Source of the DNA: Filosporella fistucella
Lineage: Eukaryota > Ascomycota > Leotiomycetes > Helotiales
Length of the DNA stretch: 64,000 nt
Assembly (NCBI GenBank): GCA_030077755.1
Contig: JAQJZZ010000015.1
Coordinates: 1,178,001 to 1,242,000, forward strand
Direction of reading: 5' to 3'
The notes under the pieces were generated by a model. It had not been told where the DNA came from and searched no databases. It saw only the letters and a list, made by a program, of their open reading frames with translations. Positions 12,735 through 25,399 of this stretch are shown here, piece after piece. Made by a program: the position numbers and the translations under genes. The number at the start of each line of letters is the position of its first letter. Within the stretch, counting starts at the first letter, position 1.

Positions 12735-13772
12735 CTAGTCCAGCCTCCCCTCCTCCACCTTAACCAAAACTAAAAACTCACACCCCTCTGGCAACAATCC
12801 AAGTGCCCACCCCCTCCCATTCTCTCTCAAAACCCTTAACGCCCTATCCGGTTCCCCATGATCGATATAAAAGCTCGTATGTGCACAACTTATCACTCCC
12901 TCCTTTTCTGCACACTCACCTTCTTTCTCGCCATCTTTACCAGATATCTCATCCCTAATCCTAGCTCCAGTAGCATCTTCAAAAGCCCTCCCCCTCAACC
13001 TCGCACACCTCACATACTCCACCCCCACACCTCTCATCACCTCCCCTACCCACCTTCCTCCCTCCTTTCCCATCTCTCTAACCACCCTCTCCGCCCCCTC
13101 TAGCCCACCAGAGAAAACGCGGAGGAGAGTACATATCGCAAAAGGATTACTACTTAAGATCCCCACTCTCTCTAACTTTTCCCCTTCCCTAGCTAGAGAT
13201 GTCTTGAGAGAGGATAGTAAGACGGCAGCGAGACCTTGGTTTTGATGTATGGTGGGGGTAAGGAGAAGGGTTATCCAGAGGGTTTTTGTTTTTGTTGTTG
13301 AGGGGGAGGGAGAGAGTGTACAGAATGCATTTGACAAAATTCTCTCGGTCATGGAAGTTGAGGTGCTATTGCTCTCGGGGGTGGTAGAGTGGGAGGGAGA
13401 AATAAGACGGATATAAATATATCTCCCCCCTTCCTTCTCTCTCTCTCTACTCAGAGGAGGTAGTAAAGTCTCTCGTAATCTTTTGGGTGAGATCTTAATC
13501 CTATCTCCTATGTGAAAAACACGTCAGCGAAATTTTCTCTCCGGAGGCTCTTTGAAAACTAATATCATCCTTTTCGTAGACCAGAAAGGAAAGGAGAATA
13601 GGGAAAAGATGTAAATGGGAAACAGAGACGAACCAGCTTTAACCCTCCCACCCATTTTCTCCTCTGCTACTTCACCCCAGACTCCGTAATTAGCGCTGAA
13701 TAACCTCGCTGCATCTTTTACCATCTCATCCGAAATCTCATTATTATCGAATCTCTGGAAGATAGGCACCAT
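12735..13772 (-). CDS. GNAT-like acetyltransferase, with an apparent frameshift
   Basis: Exon 1 (13772-13634) starts MVPIFQRFDNNEISDEMVKD and reaches YGVWGEVAEEKMGGRVKAG, typical of a fungal GNAT-like family. A 126-nt intron (GTTCGT donor, CTGAC branch, ACATAG acceptor) leads at 13507 to DRIKISPKRLRETLLPPLS in the correct phase. The rest of the domain (LWITLLLTPTIHQNQGLAAV, then SCAHTSFYIDHGEPDRAL and LPEGCEFLVLV) lies in a different frame that is open from before 13352 down to 12735. The change of frame falls at a CT/GA dinucleotide run (13436-13448); I found no GT-AG intron that repairs it. So this is a slipped allele, an assembly error or a pseudogene. Substrate unknown; related proteins are annotated as N-acetyltransferase-like. 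Confidence 0.7.
13436..13448. repeat. Short (TC)n dinucleotide run inside the GNAT-like gene
   Basis: About six and a half TC units on the plus strand. One unit more or less changes the frame by two bases, which is exactly the shift needed to join the upstream and downstream parts of the gene. Confidence 0.7.
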
Positions 13773-14675
13773 CTCCTTTGCGTATCGTTCGGTTTGAACA
13801 ATATGAAGGTGGTAGAGTTTTGAGATAGGTTATGACTTCCGTGATCACGGGGTTGAGGCGCGAGGCGAGGCGAGGTGATGTTGGAATTAGAGGCATAGGT
13901 AGAATACGAGACCAGAGTTAAAGACCTCAGGAAAGTGACTACAAAATCTGTTCTGTCTTCTAGACTTATGGAAGAGAAATTAAGGATATATAAGGTGGAG
14001 TTATGAGACGTGTCTTGAGACGAAAGATTAGAAATTAGAATTAGAAGGCAGAATACAATTCATGTTATATCTAAATTAAAAATTCGAGAAATCTCAAAAG
14101 ACTTTCCTTTTCTTAGAGATAATTTAGGCGAAGTACGTCAAATGCGAAACTATATAAGGGTCCCCCTGTTAGATCTCTTTGGACCATGTAGCATAATTTT
14201 GATTTTATATACAGGAGTGAGTAGGGAGAAAGACACATTAGGAAAGGTTGTGTACGAGGAGAGGTGACTCAAGATGTGATATCACAAGAGACTGCTGGTA
14301 GAATCCAGGGATTATTTTTCCATCTCGGTATCTTGGGCAGTCAGATCTTTTCGAAATTCTCTGGGTTTCTGAAAAGAGGACTTCTAGATATGTTTGATGT
14401 CACAATGGATAGGTATACGTCATACCCTGAAATCTATCCTCGCCATCATATCCTGAGTTTCCATGTCACGAACAAAATGTCTACTCAATCATAGCATATT
14501 ACATCTATTCTATTCTACATTTCATCTCATTTCAGCTCATCGCCTTTATTTTTCTCTATGCCGCGCACCATGGATCATAAACGCCAACGCCACGCTATGC
14601 AATTCCCGTTCATATTTTCTTTCCTCCCATCATCATACCCCTTATCTATCCCATCCCTCCAATCACAACCCCAAA
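13773..14675. other. Intergenic, no gene seen
   Basis: AT-rich upstream region of the GNAT-like gene and 3' flank of LTN1. Frames here lack family resemblance. Confidence 0.4.
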
Positions 14676-17600
14676 TTAATCCCCCCTACCACCTCTCTGT
14701 CGTCTAGGCGTATCCATTCCGAACGAGAAAGGTTGTCTACAAAGTGGACACTTATTCTCATTACTGCTCTGGAACCACTTTGCCAGACAGGAGCCATGGA
14801 AGAGATTATTACAAGTCGAGCATTTCTTGTCTGGAGTCTTCTTGTCGGAGCTGATAATGGAGTAACAGATAGAGCATTCGGTATGTCCTTTCATGGCACC
14901 GGTGATGTTTTTGCGGAGAATTACTAGGCCGTCGATTACGGAGCCGTTCTAGAGATTTGTTAGGTTGTGCAAGGGGGGAGAGGAAGGAGACTTACAGAAA
15001 ATGTAATGACTCCTTGAGTGGTACGAAGCCAGGAATTCCATTTTTCTTCATTGACTGCTACACGGTTGACGCTTTCGACCTTAACACCTTCGAGTGGATA
15101 GGCTTGTGGGAACTTGATCGATAAAGCCATCTGCATATCATCCACTTCATACGAGACCTGGATTTCTCTCGTATTGCTCGAGACTCTGACTTGTAGCGGC
15201 TTCTCATCATCAACGAGCTCTTGATCATTAGACCATCGTCTCACCTCCTCCATACTATCTTCTAGAATGAGATGAGAGAAGTATTTGGCTGTCCAACTCT
15301 CCACAGAGATGGTGGTTTGTCGCTTCTTGCATGCGAGCCACCAGGATTTCACGGCAGAGGGGGAATATTTGAGGCATTGGTAATAAAGATTGACCAACAA
15401 CCATTCCATATTTCTGGCATTCGTTTCCTGGTCATTCGCCTCCCAGAGATCATACTGTCGAATCTTTGATGGTGTAATACCAGCCTTATTAAGGTTCAAC
15501 GACTCGCTGTGTGAATGTCCGAGCAGAATAGCCATAACGTCCAACAACTTACCGATATCATCAAGCTGCAGGTAACTGTTGTAGTCATTTCGTACCTTGA
15601 TGGAAGCAGAAGCCAACGAATCGAAAACAATGTGCCAAGAAAACAGGTACGTTCGCAGGGGCGCAGGAAATTCGTCGGGATCCAAAGTATCTAAATTGGT
15701 ATCAAAGGCGAGCAGCGACAATAGTTCATCAGTGAGATGCGCCGTCTTGCCGCTTAGCGCAAGGTCAACTGAAATTTGTTGTTGAGCCTCTGGGAGTGCA
15801 CGGTGAAGGATATCATACGCAGCCATCTGCAAGAACTTGAATTTTGATCCCAGAAGATAATAAATTGTGGACAGATCAGTGAAGGCGCTTGTCGGAAGCT
15901 CATGAATCAGTCTCATTAACATGCTGTCAATGAAGTTGAGAGGCACATTTTCGTCATCTCGCTCGTAATGTAGGAGTTCAAGCAAAGCCTTTGTGCTTCG
16001 AGGCTTGACTTCCTCAAGAGCATCGACTAAATCGTCGTTGGAATCATCCTTCATGTTGGAGAGGATACTGAATAGCTTTAAAGACATGCCAATTGCAGGT
16101 TGGAATGCAGAGTGGACAGACTGTCTGCATTTCTCACCCTCAAAATGACTGATGCAAAAGTCTAATGCAGTGGTCCAGTGTGACCCGTACAATTTGCTTA
16201 TACGTGGAAGTAACTGCTGCAGAACGCAACATATCTGGGCGGAGTACTGAGTTGTCTCAGCAGGAGTCTGTAGGTCGACTTGGGCTGATGTGAAATACAG
16301 CTTCGATTTGCCATTCAAAAGGTCAGGAACCCACCCCAGAATGTGGTTGACAGCCGAAACGATTCTATTCTGGGCGACAGGAATTTCGCTGCCTTCATAG
16401 ACTCCTAGAGCAGCGTTGAGAAGAACCAGTAGTGGGAAGGTTTTGTTCGAATCCAAGCTGGCGCCCAGGACATTGCTGACGAGTTGATTGCAAAAATTTG
16501 ATACGACCTTGCTCTGGAGAAGAGCATCTTCAAGCCCAACGAGGATTGCTGTGACCCCAAGAACATTGCCTGTATAAGGTTTGAAGAGGTTGGTCTTGGT
16601 AAGCCACTCCTCCAAGCCGTCCGCTGACCACTCTTCACCAGAAACGATACTTTGCAAGAGCCGTGTCAGAGCTTTGGCAGCATAGTATCCTTTCCGTGTT
16701 TCATGTGTTGCAGCAGCAAGAAATTTTCCCAACAGACTGCGAGTGAGTTCTGCATACTTATCGTCAGTTTCGCTTTGGGGGAGGAAGAACCCCTCCCATT
16801 GTATTCCCGACCTCGCGAAATGTTGAATGATCTCCCGATATTCTGAGATGAAAATCTGCACCTCGTCCATAACCTCAAGATTCTCGCAAGATTCCAGAAG
16901 TCCCTCTCCATCCATGAGATCAATCTGGTCTGTAACCATCTCAACTGTCAAACCGAGTAAGAACAGCATTTCGACAGTTTTCTCGGGCGATATCAACCCT
17001 TTGAAATAATCATAACCATAGAATGGCCCATCGACAAAAAGTCGCGCAGTGTATAAAGCGATTCGCAATGGAATAGAGTATCCCTTGTTGTCTCGAGGAG
17101 TCGAAGAGAATTTTCTCAACATTGGCTTCCGAACAAGGAAAAGAGCTCCTGTAAAAGGCCTCATTGTGGCCAAAGCTGGGTTTGGAACACGGTGTAGAAA
17201 TGGTGATAAAGCATCTTCCCAGGTTTTGATATCAGGTAACAAGGCTTTGAGATGTTGGGGGTCTTCTGAGCCTTTGATCAAAGTATCTATTTGCTTGGTG
17301 AGAGTATATATGCTAGCTCTAGTTAGCACAATGCCAATTTTGAGTAGACATCTAACTTACCTTAATGCCATATCACCAACCTCGTAAAGATTATCATGAG
17401 CAACGTGCACAATGGCAGGCACATCATCTTTGTCACCGGCGTCCGGAAATACCAGCCGATCTCTGAGTGCGGCGGCTTGCTCGAGGTTCGTTTCGCACGT
17501 GCTAGCTTCGATGATGGCGAGTAGAACACTCAGAACCTCCACCTTGTAACGCGGATCTCTCATTAGATTTTTCTGCTCAGAGACAAACAAGTCAAGCGCA

Positions 17601-19837
17601 TTGAATGTAAAAGACAGGTCTTCCTTGGAAACATCTACATTAGAGATCAGTTTTTCGAGTAGTTCCACTAATGCTGAATGTGTGCAGGCTGATCGCTTCA
17701 AAACTATCATGAATAGCGGCCAAGTTTTGACGTTGCCATTGATTGCACTCATACAGGCCTGCAAGAGGAATGCCTGAAGGATATCATGTTTTCGCGCCAA
17801 TTCTAGAGTGTCTTTGTGCGATTGACTCAAAAGAGCTGTGATAATTCCTATGAAATCGAAGGAATTCAAGGACTTGCCCTCCTTGGTCAAGATCTCGTCG
17901 ACCTTCGAGTTCCATAATTCGGGGAAATCTTCTTTCACTTCGTTTCTGACGTAAAGATCGAGTATGGAGACAATGTATTTTTGTGACGGAGATTGGATCA
18001 ATACCAGAAAGTGATCCTTCAAAAGTGACTCAACTTCGGCCCACCAGAGCACAGGATGTAGCTGGTATCTCAAGGAAGACTCGATGATTGATGCAGCTGA
18101 GTAAGGCTTGCCATTCCTGTTTATCAGATTTTGATAAGATGCCTGAACGATCTTTTTACAGGCAGACAATATAGGCTCCTTACTGAGATTTTCAGTAACA
18201 CATTTCAGGGAGATATGATAACAAAGTTCAAACCATCGGGTGCCAATAGTTGCGACCGAATCTTGAGACTGTTTGTACTTGTCGGATTGCTCGGGTAATG
18301 ACTGGCCGATACGTAGAACCAACTCATTGGCCAATCGTGACCACTCCTTTGTCATTAGATCCACAACATCCTCATGTTTGATAGAAAGACAAATTTCGTA
18401 AGCTCGAACAAGTCCTTCGTGAGTGTAAACAGACCATTGACTGCGTGGATCGGTTCCAAAGAAATAGTGATCGAAAGCGGGGTAAATAGCATGTTGCACC
18501 AGCTTCAAGGCTTGCTCCTCCAGGGATATATCTGAATTTTGATCTGGAGTCAATTTGGACAAGAGGAAATCAACTAGTTCAAAATATTGAATCCAGCCTT
18601 CGCGGGCACCATTTCCTCCTTCGCGATGGTTGATTCCCTTTCGAAAGGCGTTTAGAACATCGATATTATGGTCCACATCTGACGGAATGACCTCAGCTGG
18701 GAGGATTCGAATCAGTTGGGCGACATGTACCCAGTAATCGTGTGGCCCAAGCTGCGAGCCTTTCTCTAGGAATCGGCAAATTCGCGAGAAGCCGTTTATC
18801 TTGGAGCTACTCATCCATACTTGAGGATACATTTGGGTCAGTTCTACCAAAGTCATGACATACTCTTTGGAAGTTGTATATTGTGGTGACTGTGTTCCTC
18901 GAACAATAAATGCGCCAGCAATGGCCTTGAGATCATTTTCGATGAATTGAGGGTATTTTAAGACGCAATTTTGTAATAGTCGAAAAGTGGCTTTCCTTAC
19001 CATAGGATCACCTGCTGTGCAAAATTCCCATAACTTCTTATTGTCGGATAATAGTTCAGTGTATTTGGAATACTCCTTGAGGATTTCAGACCTATTCACC
19101 TGCTCAAGAAGACAAGAAACCAACGAAAGACTGCTGCCGATAACATTGTGGTATTTCGAAAGAGATTCATCAGCGCTCATGGTTCTCTCGTCGCTCAAAG
19201 ATTCGGGTGTCTCAGCCAAAGCTGATATGGCATAATCCAGAATACGTGAGTGCAAGACATTCCACATTTTGGTTTCCTTTTCTTGAGTAGAAAAGTATAG
19301 CTTGAGGGCTTCTCTCGTGATTTTGACAACCGACCGATCCCGATCATACATGCCAGCTACCCAGCTACCGATTATAATCTGGATACGCTTTTGCATTCGT
19401 TTGATATTTGATCGAATTAGATCTGCAAGCAGACTTTGAGATAATTCTCTAACACGGCGGGAATTATCGATGGAGATGCGGGGGTAGTATTGGATCTTCA
19501 GAATGTTAGTTATGCTGTGACAATTGTAGATTCATAGACATACCCAAGCGTCCAGAATTGCATCTTCAATCGCTGTTTCGCCATCACCAGTGAGCTCATA
19601 GCCGTGGACGTGAGATCGAAGGTCCTCCAATGCCTTTGCCTTTGTCGTGCCATCCTTCTTCGATAGATTCTTGAATGAAACCTTTACATTCGCATCGCTG
19701 ATGGCATCCAGGTTTGGTGGCTCAGTGAGGTACGAAAGAGTGCTTGCAGAGGATGGTGAACGAAAGCCACCAAATCCTCCGCTGGCGGCGGCTGCTCGAC
19801 TGCTCGATGCCTTGGTTTTGAAGGTGTTCTTGCTCAT
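14676..19837 (-). CDS. LTN1: Listerin, E3 ubiquitin ligase of ribosome quality control
   Basis: Four exons: 19837-19544, 19495-17361, 17318-14996, 14948-14676, with introns of 48, 42 and 47 nt (GTATGT, GTAAGT, GTAAGT donors; CTAAC branches). All phases fit, giving 1674 residues. The N-terminus (MSKNTFKTKASSSRAAAASG, then LSYLTEPPNLDAISD and VSFKNLSKKDGTTKAKAL) is the conserved Listerin start. The body is HEAT/ARM-like helical repeat. The last exon carries the C-terminal RING-CH: ECSICYSII, KKCSTC, LFHGSCLAKWF, KCPLCRQPF. Listerin binds 60S subunits holding stalled nascent chains together with Rqc2 and ubiquitinates the chain for Cdc48 extraction. The length fits fungal Ltn1 (about 1560-1800). 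No defects seen. Confidence 0.96.
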
Positions 19838-22176
19838 GATCGACGGCGGTACTGAGTTCTTGACAGTGGAGTACTTGTGCCGGTCGATGGAGGGTTGCGA
19901 GAAAGGGCGAGCAGAGTTTGTAAATGTGACAACGAATCCTGTCGGAGGTGGTATTCGAGAGGTGTATTTTGCTAGTGGGGCAAAAGTAGCCGGTCAGAAA
20001 AGATGATGACAGTGTCAAATGCCTTGAAGCATCGGCAGAAAACAGGGTTTGTATGTGCGACGAAGAATGTGCAATAAGGAGGTTGTGATGAATGAAGGTA
20101 GGTAGCAGGTAGGTACTGAATTGAAGTTGTGAATGTGCTCGGAGGTAAATATAAATTTACCTCAAGCCTTGCGTAGCCTGAAGTCAATACCTCAATAGAA
20201 CCCCACCATCAGCTTGCATGGATCTCGGTTCGGTTCTACCCTTCGCCGGATGACGCTGAATGGCTTTCAAAGAGCGAAGAGTGATAGAGTGTGCCGCTGG
20301 TTTAAAGTGACTGACTGCCGCTCTAAGCGATAAGCTCCGGGTAAATGCGGAGGCAATGCAGTACCAAAACGGCTAAGCTGCTCTGAGGAAAGTGGGGAAT
20401 GTTACACCAACAGCGGCCACTTCTGAGCCACTTCCACTCCACTGTGCGTCGTACTTGCTACTAGTCTGTAGGGTATAGCGAGCTTACATAGTACTGCAGT
20501 ACCTACTTCACTACTTACCCCGCATGTGATGTGATTCAGCGCTGGACCACCACTAAAATGCGTCAACCTCACTGCTGGGCGGGCGGCTGATGGCGCTGAT
20601 GACGGCAAACTCGGAGCTGTAACAGGTGCCTGTCCTGTGCCACTTCCACTTAACCTTCTTAACCTTCCCCAATAATTCCAGCTTGTGGAGTGCTTGGTGT
20701 TGTGCTCTGTTGTACAGCTTCTGACCTTGGAATATATCAGATCTTTGTAATACATAAAATATGATCATGAGTGCATACCTAGGTAATGTATTCAACTTAC
20801 GGAAATCACTTGAAAGAAGTAATTATTCCGGAGTATTTCCCTGCCCTCGAATCTGGTACGTCTCCAGGCTTTCGGAGCGCTGCCTGGGTCCGTAAGCCTC
20901 CCTGTGGAGTGAGTCGCAGACGTGCGAGGGCACACCCTCGACGGTTTAGCTTCATCCAAGAGACCCCCATACCAAACGCTCCCCTCTTCTTCCCCTCTTG
21001 ATAAACCAACAACAACCACAAACTTCTTACATCTCGGAATCTGCTTCCTTTTCTCCCTTCAGCTGGGATGCTCGTCTTATCTATTCTTTAAGCTGTCCGT
21101 TTATTAGTTTTGTTTCTGAATCTCACCTCGCTGCATCCCGCTGTCTCAGATTACAGCTCCTGCTACCCCGCGCTTTATCCACATCCCCGTCCTCGTCCCC
21201 ACGTCCACGTCAACAAACGCAACCTGTGGCATCTTTCATCGAGATATTTGAAGCTTTCTCCCCGTTGGAAGCTCTCTGCCAGTTACTTCTATGATAGGAA
21301 TCGAATTGAAGGAGCTGTGCTGATCCCGGTTTTCTGTTGCTCATCAGTCTCCGCGTTCGAGTTCGACACAGCGAAGACGAGTTGACGACACTGGCCCTTT
21401 GAACGCAAGACTACCAATCTCCTAGGTATGTATGCGTCAAACAAATAATATTGCCTGCTGCCTTTCAATTCCTGGTCATCCATATAGAAGATTCGCCTCT
21501 GCTATCAGATCAGGTCCCAGTGGATGTATGACAAAAGAATATCCCACCAAACTTACGTGGCTCTACGGATCGAGTCAAACCTCACTCACGAACCATTGGA
21601 TGGGGCCTGAGAATATCCGTTGTAGTTTCTGAGTATTTGGATATCTGTATATGGCTGGCTAAGAACTCTACCATCAACCCAGCGGATGAATGGCTACGAG
21701 CATATAGCAACGGACTCGCGTCAACTCTCCATCACTTAACCGCTCCATCCGATGGTTCTTTGATTCTCGGTCGTACTTTCGAATATTGGTCATCTGCGAA
21801 CGACCTGGAACTCTACTGTCAGTGCAGCGAACGAACTCGCATTTCCCCACAGACTCGTATCAGCTCTGGTTTCACGAGATATACTTGGATCTTGAGCTAT
21901 TCCGTCGTGCCTTCCTCTTTTCTGGCTATCCTTATGCATCAGTTTTGGATTCTGCAATTGAATAGACTTAGGGGATCAGTGGCTATAAGTATATGCAGGA
22001 ACTCACGTTCCCTGAGAATGTCTCATCAATTCTCACTTACTAAGTCATTCTTTGGGTCTTTTGGTTTTAGTCGTATATTCCCAATCTCTGCAGTCAATAA
22101 ATGATATCTTATGTGACTGCGGCTAATTGAAATCACTTACAGACTCGAGTATGAAACGACGGTGATAGCTTTCACC
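19838..22176. other. Long divergent intergenic region, LTN1 / mitochondrial gene
   Basis: 2.3 kb between two outward start codons. A C/T-rich stretch with CGAGGG..CCCTCG symmetry occurs near 20928-20943. An open frame at 21637-22104 ends just before the next gene but has no recognised family; this stretch may hold a spliced 5' leader, with a CAG acceptor-like site immediately before 22142. Confidence 0.4.
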
Positions 22177-25100
22177 ATGCTCACTTCAAATATAACAAAC
22201 CTCCCAATGGGCTCGGCCATTTCCCCCAGAGTGTTAGCTGCATCCACAACAATACTTCGAGCATCAGGGAGTCTGCCACGGAGACCACGATCCTATCAAC
22301 AAGTTCGAGCATTTCGTTGGGGTATTTGGTCATCATATCTGGACCCTGAATTCCAACAAGAGCTTCGACGACGACATCGTGTCATCAAACACAAATATGC
22401 TAAAGCACTGAATCGAGATCTGTCTTGGGATCGGCATTTTCCTAGTCATCCCAAACACTTGAGCTTGAAAGGGTTTATGTGCAGTGCATGGAGGGGCAGT
22501 GACCCCAGACCAGGTGGACGATGGGTCAACTTGAATGAGCTGAAAAGTACCAATGATAACTCTGGTTCTACTCCTGGGAAAGGAATTGAGGACGTCGAGC
22601 AAAGCGCGGTGAACAAACTCTTTGTGAGGCGCATCCGAAAATTCAGAGACCCGGATCAAGACCTTCCTCAACGACAGAATGAATTACAACGCTTTGTGGG
22701 GTCAATTTGGTCAGATCGTGGTGCAGCGCCACAATCAGAATCTGTAGTATATGGCCAAGAAGGTTCTCGACGTATTCAGAAAGAACAAACAGCCAACACG
22801 GAGCTGGAGTATGAAATTGACCCAATTACCAACCGGAAAGTATTCAAAAATACTTCTCATCAGAACGAAATCCTAGATCCAATTCCCGTGAATACTTTCA
22901 AGGGATATCGCTCTCAATTCCAGAATCACGTTCCACCAGAGTCAACCACCAATATACCATCGTCGAGATCCAGGCAACGACAAGAGAAAAGTGATCAGAA
23001 GCTACCTCCATCAAAGGAAAGCCAAGATGGCCTTGAAGCATATGACCGAAAAGTAGATTATCAATCAGGCCGATTATATCGAGGAAATGACAACGAAATC
23101 GAGTCTCATGAGCAGGAAGCACATGCTCAGCAAGGCTTTTGGTCAAATTTTGCCGCTAAGGAATCGCAGAAAACACAAGAACAACCACAGCCGGACACAT
23201 TGCTAGATCCGGTTCTGAAATCAGTGAGGGACTATGAAAATTCGAGCTCACGCAAAGAATATAAGAAAAAGCAACATGGTGAAGCTCTACTGGAGTCAAT
23301 TAAAGAATTTCAGTCAATGAATCATGACAGGGTTGTGGACGAAAAGGCCTCTTCGGATCCCATACTAACAGCAATCCGGGAGTATGAATCTGCCATCGAG
23401 TCCTATTCTCGGCATGGGAAATCGCAAGATGAAATTCTCTATCCCGTTCTCCGAGCTGTCCGAGAGTATAATGCTTCTTTGGCACGGAAATTAGATTCCA
23501 ACGACTTGGTCCGCAATCAAACGATATATGAAAAATTGGTTGAACTCGATCCGCTGTTGAGGTCAATCCGAGAATATGAAGCTGATATGGCCAATGGACG
23601 CATCCTGGAAACTAACCCATCAGCTAACTGCCCCGTTCAGGAGGGCTTGAGAGCCTATGATGAAAAAGTTGCCAACTACTCCAAGCCTTGGAATTGGTGG
23701 AAGTCTGCCAAGGAAGATATCAAGATGCGACAACCATTTCGAGGAGAAATCGAGCAAGAGGATATGGATCTGTTACGAGCTAGTGATGTGCGGTCAGCTT
23801 CAGGTATTATGAAGAGTTCAAACAAGGAGACAGAAGCGGAGAAATCCGCAGCTCGACAGCAATTGGAGGAAAATTTCGACAAGGCTCAGCAGGAACGATC
23901 TGAAGCCGATGAAGAAATTGCTGCTTTGGAACGTGTCAAGCTCCATCGTAGACTAAATGATGAAGTCGAGGAGCTTAAAGACCTACATGCTGAAGCTAGA
24001 AGTCGTGTGGATGCAAAGATTGCAGAGGTCGAAGGCAATCCATCCGTGCAGGGCAGCAAACAAAGTAAATTGAGCGGGAACTTCGTCCGAGATTTTCCAG
24101 AAGAATTCCAGGCAACCTGGACGGATCAGGGTAAACAATGCCTGGTTCCTAAAGATTCCGTAAATCTCACAGGGAAGCTTAGCAAGCAAAATGGAGACGA
24201 GAACGGATTTATTAGTGGACGTGCCTCTTCAGATGCATATAATCGCCGAAGCGATACACAGAGGCTTCAAACATCCTTGGACCGAAGCAAAGCTGCCTCC
24301 ACGGATACGGAAAATCGTAAGGCTCTTATTGATCCCTTGCAACAAGGCGAAGGTGATCTTTCTGCCTCTGTATCGTCGTATGGATTCCCCAAGGAGAAAC
24401 GTGCCGGTGAGACATCTGATAGCAGCAATCGTAAGCTTCGGAGACAAGCACAAGCTGCTAGGTGGCAAGGCGAGCAAGATTTCGTCCGCGAAATTCGTAG
24501 CATTTATGAAGACGCGTATGGAGTAATCGATACTAAGCACCGACAAGTCGGACCAGATGTCAGTGAGACTGCTACGAAATCAGCAGTTAAGACAGAAGCT
24601 CCTCCAGCGGAACCAACTCTTTATAGAATTCTTGCATGGGATCCTACCTCGCAGTCGATCAGCCAGGCTGAAACCTCATCCATTGTACCAGATGCTTCCA
24701 GTCCACTCACTCCAACAGAAGTGCTGCTACGTTTGTCCAATCCTGCCAAGTTTTTCGAATACTTTGGTGCTCTCCAAGCTGAAGGCTTCGAGATTGTATC
24801 AGGTGGCGGAGACATGCTCGTATTTCGAAAGGTGCGACCTCAAGCACCGCCTGGTACGAAGATCAGTGGAAGATTCAGATATCAGTCTCGAGATACAACA
24901 ACTACTAACCCCATCGATGGTATGCAAGGTAGTCCAAGGCCTGCCACTGGTGACTTTGCCAGCCCAACTGGCTTCGTCAACCATGATCTTCCCAGATGGG
25001 TTGATCCACCATTCAAATCCAATATAGATGTTCGTCGAGAGGAACCTGTCTTCAGCGGTAAGAGGAATTGGGAGGACGAGAACGAACACAAAGGTCGAAA

Positions 25101-25230
25101 GGGTGGTGGGAGGGCGAAGAAAGTTGTCATCGGCGCTGCTTGGGTGGCTGCTTGCTCGTATGCCATCGGTGTCGTCGCAGACTTCTTTAAGACAGGTGGG
25201 AAGGATGGTAAAGGTCCTCAGGGCTTCTGA
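22177..25230 (+). CDS. Large Ser/Thr-rich conserved fungal protein, probably mitochondrial membrane
   Basis: Single exon, 1017 residues from ATG 22177 (the frame extends five codons further to a GTG that I do not use). The N-terminus is basic, serine-rich and free of acids (VLAASTTILRASGSLPRRPR), like a mitochondrial presequence, then RAFRWGIWSSYLDPEFQQEL, a conserved block. Residues about 340-520 contain imperfect repeats of a D-P-x-L-x-x-(I/V)-R-x-Y-E motif (DPVLKSVRDYEN, DPILTAIREYES, YPVLRAVREYNA, DPLLRSIREYEA, CPVQEGLRAYDE). A coiled-coil-like acidic stretch follows (EENFDKAQQERSEADEEIAA). A conserved globular C-terminal block (TLYRILAWDP...FFEYFGALQAEGFEIVSGGG) precedes one predicted membrane helix near the end (VVIGAAWVAACSYAIGVVA). 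Homologues across Pezizomycotina are usually listed as serine-threonine rich protein; function unknown. Confidence 0.85.
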   Translation: MLTSNITNLPMGSAISPRVLAASTTILRASGSLPRRPRSYQQVRAFRWGIWSSYLDPEFQQELRRRHRVIKHKYAKALNRDLSWDRHFPSHPKHLSLKGFMCSAWRGSDPRPGGRWVNLNELKSTNDNSGSTPGKGIEDVEQSAVNKLFVRRIRKFRDPDQDLPQRQNELQRFVGSIWSDRGAAPQSESVVYGQEGSRRIQKEQTANTELEYEIDPITNRKVFKNTSHQNEILDPIPVNTFKGYRSQFQNHVPPESTTNIPSSRSRQRQEKSDQKLPPSKESQDGLEAYDRKVDYQSGRLYRGNDNEIESHEQEAHAQQGFWSNFAAKESQKTQEQPQPDTLLDPVLKSVRDYENSSSRKEYKKKQHGEALLESIKEFQSMNHDRVVDEKASSDPILTAIREYESAIESYSRHGKSQDEILYPVLRAVREYNASLARKLDSNDLVRNQTIYEKLVELDPLLRSIREYEADMANGRILETNPSANCPVQEGLRAYDEKVANYSKPWNWWKSAKEDIKMRQPFRGEIEQEDMDLLRASDVRSASGIMKSSNKETEAEKSAARQQLEENFDKAQQERSEADEEIAALERVKLHRRLNDEVEELKDLHAEARSRVDAKIAEVEGNPSVQGSKQSKLSGNFVRDFPEEFQATWTDQGKQCLVPKDSVNLTGKLSKQNGDENGFISGRASSDAYNRRSDTQRLQTSLDRSKAASTDTENRKALIDPLQQGEGDLSASVSSYGFPKEKRAGETSDSSNRKLRRQAQAARWQGEQDFVREIRSIYEDAYGVIDTKHRQVGPDVSETATKSAVKTEAPPAEPTLYRILAWDPTSQSISQAETSSIVPDASSPLTPTEVLLRLSNPAKFFEYFGALQAEGFEIVSGGGDMLVFRKVRPQAPPGTKISGRFRYQSRDTTTTNPIDGMQGSPRPATGDFASPTGFVNHDLPRWVDPPFKSNIDVRREEPVFSGKRNWEDENEHKGRKGGGRAKKVVIGAAWVAACSYAIGVVADFFKTGGKDGKGPQGF

Positions 25231-25399
25231 GGACTCTCCTGGTATGAAAGCACGTTAGCATGGCGTTTGTGTTAGGGTATCTGGAGTTTGAGGGGGTGGT
25301 CGCCTGGCGAGACTGTACTTAGGATGGATGTTGTTTGGGTTCGCGCTTCACATACGGGATGCCGACGCAGGAGAGCAATGCTGTTTTTTCTTCGCATCC

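Noticed and set aside
20402..20755. 117-codon minus-strand frame
   Set aside because: No ATG-supported homology; the composition resembles the intergenic background.
21637..22104. 155-codon plus-strand frame before the mitochondrial-type gene
   Set aside because: Lacks an ATG near its start with support, is unlike any family and probably belongs to the leader or promoter.
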